64,000 bases of DNA from Sarcocystis neurona (taxonomy: Eukaryota > Apicomplexa > Conoidasida > Eucoccidiorida > Sarcocystidae), in assembly GCA_000727475.1 (NCBI GenBank), contig KL647301.1, positions 62,001 through 126,000 of the forward strand, written 5' to 3'. The position numbers and the translations under genes are program-made. Below are positions 58,102 through 64,000 of this stretch, one piece after another (position 1 is the first letter of the stretch; the number at the start of each line of letters is the position of its first letter). Under the pieces are notes generated by a model. It was not told where the DNA came from, searched no databases, and saw only the letters and a program-made list of their open reading frames with translations.

Positions 58102-61100
58102 CTGCACATGGCCGCGTTGTATCGAACGAGGCTTTCGCGACCTCCAGACGCTCTTTCACTGCCTGCGTACCTAGGGTATATCGGAACAAGCGCTGGCCGG
58201 GCATGCCGCTGAGAATACCCAGAACCGGTTTCACTACCATGTGGATGCTCGCCGTCCGAGCCAGCTCGCGCTCCTCCAGGTAGTGACAGTACGCCTGCAA
58301 AAACCGCGTTCACATTCACGACAATGCCACCGAGTGGTGCAGTTGCACGCCTTTACATCTACAGAAACGGGCGTAGCCGCGTGAAAAGCCACAAGAACTC
58401 AACCTGTGCTCAATTAAAACGCAGCAAGCGTCGGGTAGCAAGTAGCTCGACGACCTGTGAAGTGCGTCTGATGATTAAATGTATTCTAAACACTTCGACG
58501 AAGGCAGGGAGATTACCCCGAAGCTGTGTAATGACGACTCACATAACACGCACGTCTACGACACGTGTGTGTCTGAGATGATACAAGAGTGGCAACTCAG
58601 AGCTTTGCCGGCAACAGCACACAAGACGGGAAATCAGAATTCGGAGTAAACGTCTGCGCAAGTTACGCAGACGGCAGACGGCAACGCGTGCAAACAGAAA
58701 TATCACTGAAACGGTGACGAATATAGCCCGGCTCTGAATGTAAACGCCGCGTCGTCCTGCGTACGACGAAAAGAGACTGAAACGCGTAATAAGCTTGGGA
58801 CTGGGGAAACAACAAATGAGACTCAGCACCCGAGTGGCAGTTCGCAGGATGAGAAGGCAACAGCAATACGGACGACAGAGAGCGCACGCGAGTGTTCACC
58901 TCCAAAACAGAGCGTCGACTCTCAGCGCTGTCCGGATCAGCAGTGCCTGCAAACAACTCAAGAAGCGCATATGAGACAGGTTGTCAATGGACAGTTTACC
59001 TGCAAGTGAGCGGCGATATAACACGTGCAAGAGCGAAAGGAACATACCACTACGCTTATGTGTCGAAGAACAAAGATCTGACGCCGGTGTTGTCTGTGTA
59101 CCGCTATGTATACCGGCGTACTGAAATACGTATCCATCCACTCACTCGTGACCATTACCGTAAAATTCACTGTCCGCGGTCGCGAGGACGCAGGGGTCGT
59201 TTGCGGCTGCCCGTCCTATCATGACACCCTTTAAGACATTTTCAGTAACGTTGGCAGCAGGCAGTTCGGGGTATTCACGCATTCCTTCCAGACCTGTCGA
59301 CCACTCGCCTGCCAGAAGTTTTTTAGCTGCGTCTAGTGTTTTAACTCCTCCATTCAAAGTAAAGTCGAGGTTGGGAAATTTTTGGCAAAGGCAGTAAACC
59401 CTGTGGGCACAACCGCAGCGGATGTAGTGGAAAAACACATCCAGTCGTGCAGGCGCACACCCACATAATATTTATACGAATCCCTCAAAGCTCACAATAG
59501 AGGACTGTTAGTCCATCTGTTCTGAGCGTGCTGCCCAGCACCTGTCGTATCGGAGCGGCGGCAGCGATCGATTCTTCTTGGGGTCAATTCCCTGGAAGAG
59601 AAAACCCACCCACAGGAGAGAAACGGACAAAGACGTACAGCAACGCACGCATTCGTCGGTTAAAACACAAGCACGCACTCAAAGACGCACACAAATAGGA
59701 GACACCCCTCGAATTGCTTGCACGAGAATCCGTCTACGCTTCGGTCGACACCTCTCAAGCACGTTCCATTAAGCGAGGTACTTTTGCAAAGTCCTGTACA
59801 CACGGCTCTTTCCATAAAGCCCCAACGGGCCGACTTCCTGCAAAAGCTCCTCTCTGAACAACGTGCGACGTGCCGCATCCGCTACATACCTTCAGCCACG
59901 CCTTCCTCGCGTGAATGATGAAGTGCTGGCAACCTCCAGCAGCCACAGTCTGACAGCCAGGGCACACGGGATACGACTGAGTGAAGGGGCTTTGCAAGGG
60001 TGTCGCCCACTGGAAAACACGGTGAGGTCGACAACTCTAGTTATACGCGCATACGAGCATACACGTGTGAAGAGACAGCCCGTGCACATTAATGTTAACT
60101 AGTAGAATCTATCGTCAAAGTGATATAAAACGCACACATACGGTACTGCACGAGGCAGCCACCGCCCACTGAAATGAACTAAATGAATGCCCTGTCAAAA
60201 TGACACGTAATACACGCAGCGAGCAGTGAACGAATACGGGGGGACGTTTGTCGAAGCAGCAATCGAACAGCTCGTGCACCCACGAGATTGCATGGACGTT
60301 TGTTATAAGTCTGGGCAACAGGTGAATCCACTGTATCACGAAGGAGAAAACAACCTTCTCAGATTCGAAGTAAGCATGCACTGGAGGACGCCCTACGCGT
60401 GTCGCACCTTTATAAAATCCGTGAGAAACTCTTCAGAGTCACTGTGGTCGTATCCGATTCGCGTCTTCACCGTGACAGGAATTTGTACCTGTCGCTTTAT
60501 TTCGTATATAATGTCCCTCACGAGTTCAGGAGTCTTCATTAAAGCTGCCCCAAAGCCACCTGCAGAAATCACAAACGAGGATTCATGCTCAACGAGGTAC
60601 GGCACAAGGAGTAACGCACAAACGGATGGCGTGCATGCTCAGCCCTCCTGCAATAAAAAGTGCAGTACAATACATGCGGGGAGGGGACAACTGACAATCA
60701 GTCTCCAATCAATTTGATTGAAAGCAATATACAAACGGCAGTCAAACGCTGAATCGTCGGCACTACTCCAGGCGCCGTGCGACCATTCATGTCATAAGCC
60801 TAACAGGGTGATTACCGCCTGTAAGCGCACGCCTCCTTTCTTGCTCACATACCATGCCGTGACTCAAACGCATACCTTAATCCTCATTCCGGTTGTATCA
60901 GAAAAGACCATTAGGTACTTCACCCGGATACACATTTGGACCTGGAAGTGCTATCAAATTCGTCACAACCGTCCTTTCAATCAGTTAGACCTTATGATAA
61001 CCGACCACCCGAGTATTTCGCCTCAGTTTACCTTCATTAACGACGCGGCTGCTAGGGCATCCCACATTCAAATTGATCTCGTCAAAGCCCAACTCTTCGA

Positions 61101-62206
61101 CATACTTGGCTGCCTGCACGAGTGTTTTTGCATTGTGACCTCCTGCACCGAGAGCTCAAACATGAACAACACGCGCGTACGCGTCACTGTAAGCAGCAAC
61201 AGTACAACAATAAATCCGTGAAGTATCCTAACACATCAGCTGAACGTGACTCACCTAGCTGGCATACAAGAGGCCGCTCGATGTCCAAATAAGCTGCATC
61301 ACAAAGACAACAACTGGTCGCGTAAGTTCTGAAGGTAGCTTCCTGCTGTCAAATACATTGTTGAAAAGTTTTACGCAGGAATTCATTGAGGTCCTCCAGT
61401 AGCACGACTCCAAAACTTGCTCAGAACCTGGAAAGCCCTCACTTTGTCGCGATACAGACACTGCGGGATGATGAAAAGACCAGTTTCTTCGACAAGTGTT
61501 CTCATCGATATCCCGATGTGCACTACGCGTTGGAACGCTGCTCCTGCGCAGCTGCTACACGGACTAAAGCTGAAATTTTTCCACTCGAAGATGGAAATTG
61601 TGAGCCTTACTCAAATTATCTTGCAGTCCTTCTGGGTTGTGGATTACTGCTTGATCGGTCACCATTTCGGTCCACAGCTGAGTACGTCTGGTTAAGCATC
61701 TGATGAAATTCCTAAGGACGCATTCAACGAGACAGCTAGAGAGATTTCACATGTACCTACGCACTGGTGCCGTTGTCTGAAGTGTGCCGGCGTGTGTAGC
61801 GTATAGCTGCATACAGATGCGTACACAGTTACACAAGTACATGTATATAAACATACGTGCGTACCCGTCGCTCCGCATTTATGTAACTCGTCACTAATTC
61901 GGCCAATGCCTTTTGCCAGGAATGCGTATGCTCAGTTTCTGGAGGGAAGGCACGCAGTCGGCATCTGTGCTCACGTGGTGAAACAAGCACATACGCACAG
62001 TTCAGCGCAGCACTCGTGTGTGTGTGTGTCGACGCGCACCTATTTTGACACGACTGCCGCCCCAAAACAGACTGGATCGGAAGCGTGTTCCAAGATACTG
62101 TCCTGTACCTGAAGTGTGTGTTCGAAACAGCAAGCATGGGGGCCACCGACAGAGTACTATTGGCACGCCCCGCATTCTTTTCGATATAGGTTTCTTCAAG
62201 CTCCAT
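58102..62206 (-). CDS. tRNA-dihydrouridine synthase, DusA type, ten exons
   Basis: Exons in coding order: 62206-62109, 61711-61611, 61293-61255, 61142-61032, 60559-60408, 59949-59890, 59591-59542, 59400-59159, 58946-58900, 58294-about 58102; every junction matches in phase. Role: FMN- and NADPH-dependent reduction of uridine in the tRNA D-loop. Motifs: TLSVAPMLAVSNTHFR; RRTQLWTEMVTDQAVIHN; RPLVCQLGGHNAKT; FDEINLNVGCPSSRV with the catalytic Cys; GGFGAALMKTPELV; PVTVKTRIGYDHSDSEEFL; CQHFIIHARKAWLK; GIDPKKNRSLPPLRYDR; FPNLDFTLNGGVKT; LKGVMIGRAAANDP (phosphate-binding); and a helical C-terminus, HMVVKPVLGILSGMPGQRLF. The ATG at 62206 is chosen because no earlier in-frame ATG is seen, but the frame is open further up, so a longer N-terminus or an upstream exon is possible. 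After a GTGCTT donor at 58101 a short terminal exon may follow; reading on without it gives a stop at 58001. Confidence 0.9.
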
Positions 62207-62234
62207 GTCGGTATCCACCAACCGAAAAAGTGGA

Positions 62235-62378
62235 TCACGCCTCCATCTGCCGAATAAGCCTACTCCTTTGGACCGCGCATGCTTCAATCCTAAAGATGAA
62301 GCTGTCTCCGTGCGGTTCCACGTATTGGTCCTTCTCAAACTGCATGCTGAACCCCATGCGGTACGACGCCAGGAGCAT
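62235..62378 (-). CDS. Short minus frame, 47 residues, 29 bp upstream of the dihydrouridine synthase ATG
   Basis: From an ATG at 62378 the frame reads MLLASYRMGFSMQFEKDQYV, then EPHGDSFIFRIEACAVQR, and stops with TGA at 62235-62237. Its composition is strongly coding-like and differs in register from the synthase exon it partly overlaps. It could be the terminal exon of the next minus gene (an acceptor, GCATGCAG, lies inside it before FEKDQYVEP), an upstream ORF of the synthase, or an alternative N-terminus spliced from a GTAGGC or GTCCAA donor. I cannot decide. Confidence 0.4.
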   Translation of the reverse strand: MLLASYRMGFSMQFEKDQYVEPHGDSFIFRIEACAVQRSRLIRQMEA

Positions 62379-63640
62379 GACGTGAGGTCAGCTAAGAAGA
62401 CGAGTACGATTCACTGGCACACCTTTGCCACCGTCGCTCTGTACAGTGTTAAACCTTCTATAGAATGGTTTCGAAGGCGCACCCAACCGGATGGTCATCG
62501 CAGAGACATCAATCGCATGCTTCCTCCCCTAACTTCTGACTTCCCGGAAAAAGTGGATGCTATAGACGGCTTACAGCCCTCGCCGTGAATTCTGCTTCTA
62601 AAATCAGTAGTTAGTTATACATACAATATTGCTCTGGCATTGGACGGTATATTCAAGGCATCGGCGCGGGTCCCTAGAACAACTCAGCCGCACGTACGCC
62701 TGTGACTTAGCCGTCGCCCAGAACGAGGGAAAACCAGATTTTCCCGATGGTCCACAATCCGTTATAACGGAGTTTTTCACGGAGAACACCGGCTGAAAAG
62801 AGTCCTTGACCGTCACACTTTCGAGGACACACGTCGGCGCCGCCTGTCTTTTGTTGCATTGTCACGGTTTTAGTCGACAACAGTTGACGCCGAGCTATTC
62901 GTTAACACTTCGGAAGGATCTTATCCTGAAAATGTGTTTCCCCGAACACACATCATGTGAGTATGTGGGTGCGCTGACACATCGCCAGCACCAGTGCAGA
63001 TCGGCATGGCGAAACACGATATTCAGCACTAGCACCATTTATAAACTACGCAGGCCAGACGCTCCACAGCAGCTGAGCGAGGCATCAGACGACAAGAAAA
63101 CCGGTTATGCAGAGGAAAAGAATCACGGCTGAGTAACATGTTTCGTAACATCGGGAACGCATGCACCCACACTAAGTAGCGTATTACTGTTTCGAAGAGT
63201 CTCTTGCTCTCCTCGTCGAAACTTGCGCCTGCATTTTGGACGCAGTATGAAGTTACCACGTGGCCGCACGGATCCCCATCTTTTACGTCATTTTAGTTTT
63301 GCTTGGTACGATAGTCAGAAATTTCTGAAGTGTTTAAACCTGCAGCAAGGGGCTAACGCCAACGATGTCCCGCAGGAAGACATGCATGCAGCTGTTTACA
63401 ACACCAGCCCACTAAACCAGATTTCCTCAGCGTCACGAGGCGACCAGTTCGGCTTCGTGTCCACATTGATACAATAGAACTTTTATCTCGGATTTCTAAT
63501 TCACTGCATCGGATGCGCTGTGTGGCTAAGGTACCTCTTCAAGTGTCTGTGCGCAAGAATATTCTGGGGATACATTCAATTGCACGTGTTTTCGTTTTCA
63601 TTGACATACGGTGTACCCATCCCTATACACACATTCACAC
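62379..63640 (-). other. Possible minus-strand exons of the gene at the right edge
   Basis: A segment at about 63240-63184 has a TGCAG acceptor and reads ASFDEESKRLFETVIRYL before a GTGTGG donor; it could be an exon. Another minus frame at 62604-62816 (SGFPSFWATAKSQAYVRLSC) is weaker. Nothing identifiable is seen on the plus strand. Confidence 0.3.
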
Positions 63641-63832
63641 CAGGAAGTAGGTGAACGTGCCCGTTCCACAAGGGACTTCTCCAGGAAGATGACGTTGACG
63701 CGCTAACTGAAGAAACACGCGAGGGGCCGCGTCTGCAAGTGGATGGTACCGCACGTTAAGGTGCATCGATGCCCTAGCCGCCACGGTGATCTCGAATGTC
63801 ACTTCACAGCCTTGATTATTAACAGTTAAAGA
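63641..63832 (-). CDS. Unidentified exon with beta-strand-like repeats
   Basis: After a good acceptor (CGTATCTTCCAG) the minus strand is open for exactly 64 codons in phase 0, to a GTGTGA donor. It starts SLTVNNQGCEVTFEITVAAR, continues MHLNVRYHPLAD and ends GTGTFTYFL. The alternating hydrophobic pattern suggests a beta-sandwich, possibly extracellular or luminal. No family is named. The 5' exons lie beyond the window. Confidence 0.45.
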
Positions 63833-64000
63833 CTGGAAGATACGATTTTGAAAAACGTGTATAATCAAATGTAAAGGCTTGTGTACAAAAAGCTCTTCCG
63901 CACACGGCCAAAGAGCGTGGGGACTGGTAAACGCCTTGGCCAGCCCCTAACAGAATAGGGCGAATCCCATAGGAAATTCGTGACTGACACCAATAGACTT
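63833..64000. other. Right edge, nothing recognised
   Basis: Probably the intron upstream of the exon at 63832-63641. No feature seen. Confidence 0.4.

Overview
This 64 kb window is eukaryotic nuclear DNA. Genes are broken into short exons with GT..AG introns of about 0.1 to 2.5 kb. AT and CA microsatellites are frequent, and one large exon carries low-complexity Ser/Gly/Ala/Pro runs. The gene content (a peroxin, a VIT/CCC1 iron transporter, a DusA-type tRNA modifier, mitochondrial COQ3) together with this architecture best fits a coccidian apicomplexan. The sparse gene density suggests a Sarcocystidae member with a loose genome, perhaps Sarcocystis-like. That assignment is an inference from style, not from a marker gene. 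Almost every open frame above 60 codons is a shadow or an exon fragment, so I rebuilt genes by matching splice sites, reading phase and protein-family motifs.

Layout. 0.4-4.3 kb, plus strand: the end of a protein-kinase domain (IRE1/RNase L-like tail) and a 2.65 kb low-complexity terminal exon. 4.3-10.9 kb: no convincing gene, but two clean hairpins. 10.9-16.3 kb, minus: VIT1/CCC1-like iron transporter in five recognisable exons. 17.4-18.2 kb, plus: unidentified exons. 22.1-25.7 kb, minus: a PEX22-like peroxisome assembly gene, the most interesting gene here. 28.4-31.5 kb: one unidentified minus exon, a 0.5 kb GTA-triplet tract and two tandem repeats. 33.8-36.4 kb: a head-to-head pair of unidentified genes. 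37.6-40.7 kb, minus: COQ3, complete in four exons. 44.2-44.9 kb, plus: unidentified exons. 46.5-52.0 kb, plus: a MATH-BTB-BACK (SPOP-like) gene. 54.0-55.8 kb, minus: an SLC22A18-like major facilitator. 58.0-62.2 kb, minus: a ten-exon tRNA-dihydrouridine synthase. 62.2-63.8 kb, minus: exons of a further, unidentified gene.

The genes do not form a pathway cluster; they look like unrelated housekeeping genes. Together they touch iron storage (VIT), peroxisome import (PEX22-like), ubiquinone synthesis (COQ3), tRNA modification (DUS), protein ubiquitylation (MATH-BTB) and membrane transport (MFS). No rRNA, tRNA, CRISPR array or recognisable transposon was found. Exon limits come from hand splice-site reading and phase matching and have not been checked against transcripts.
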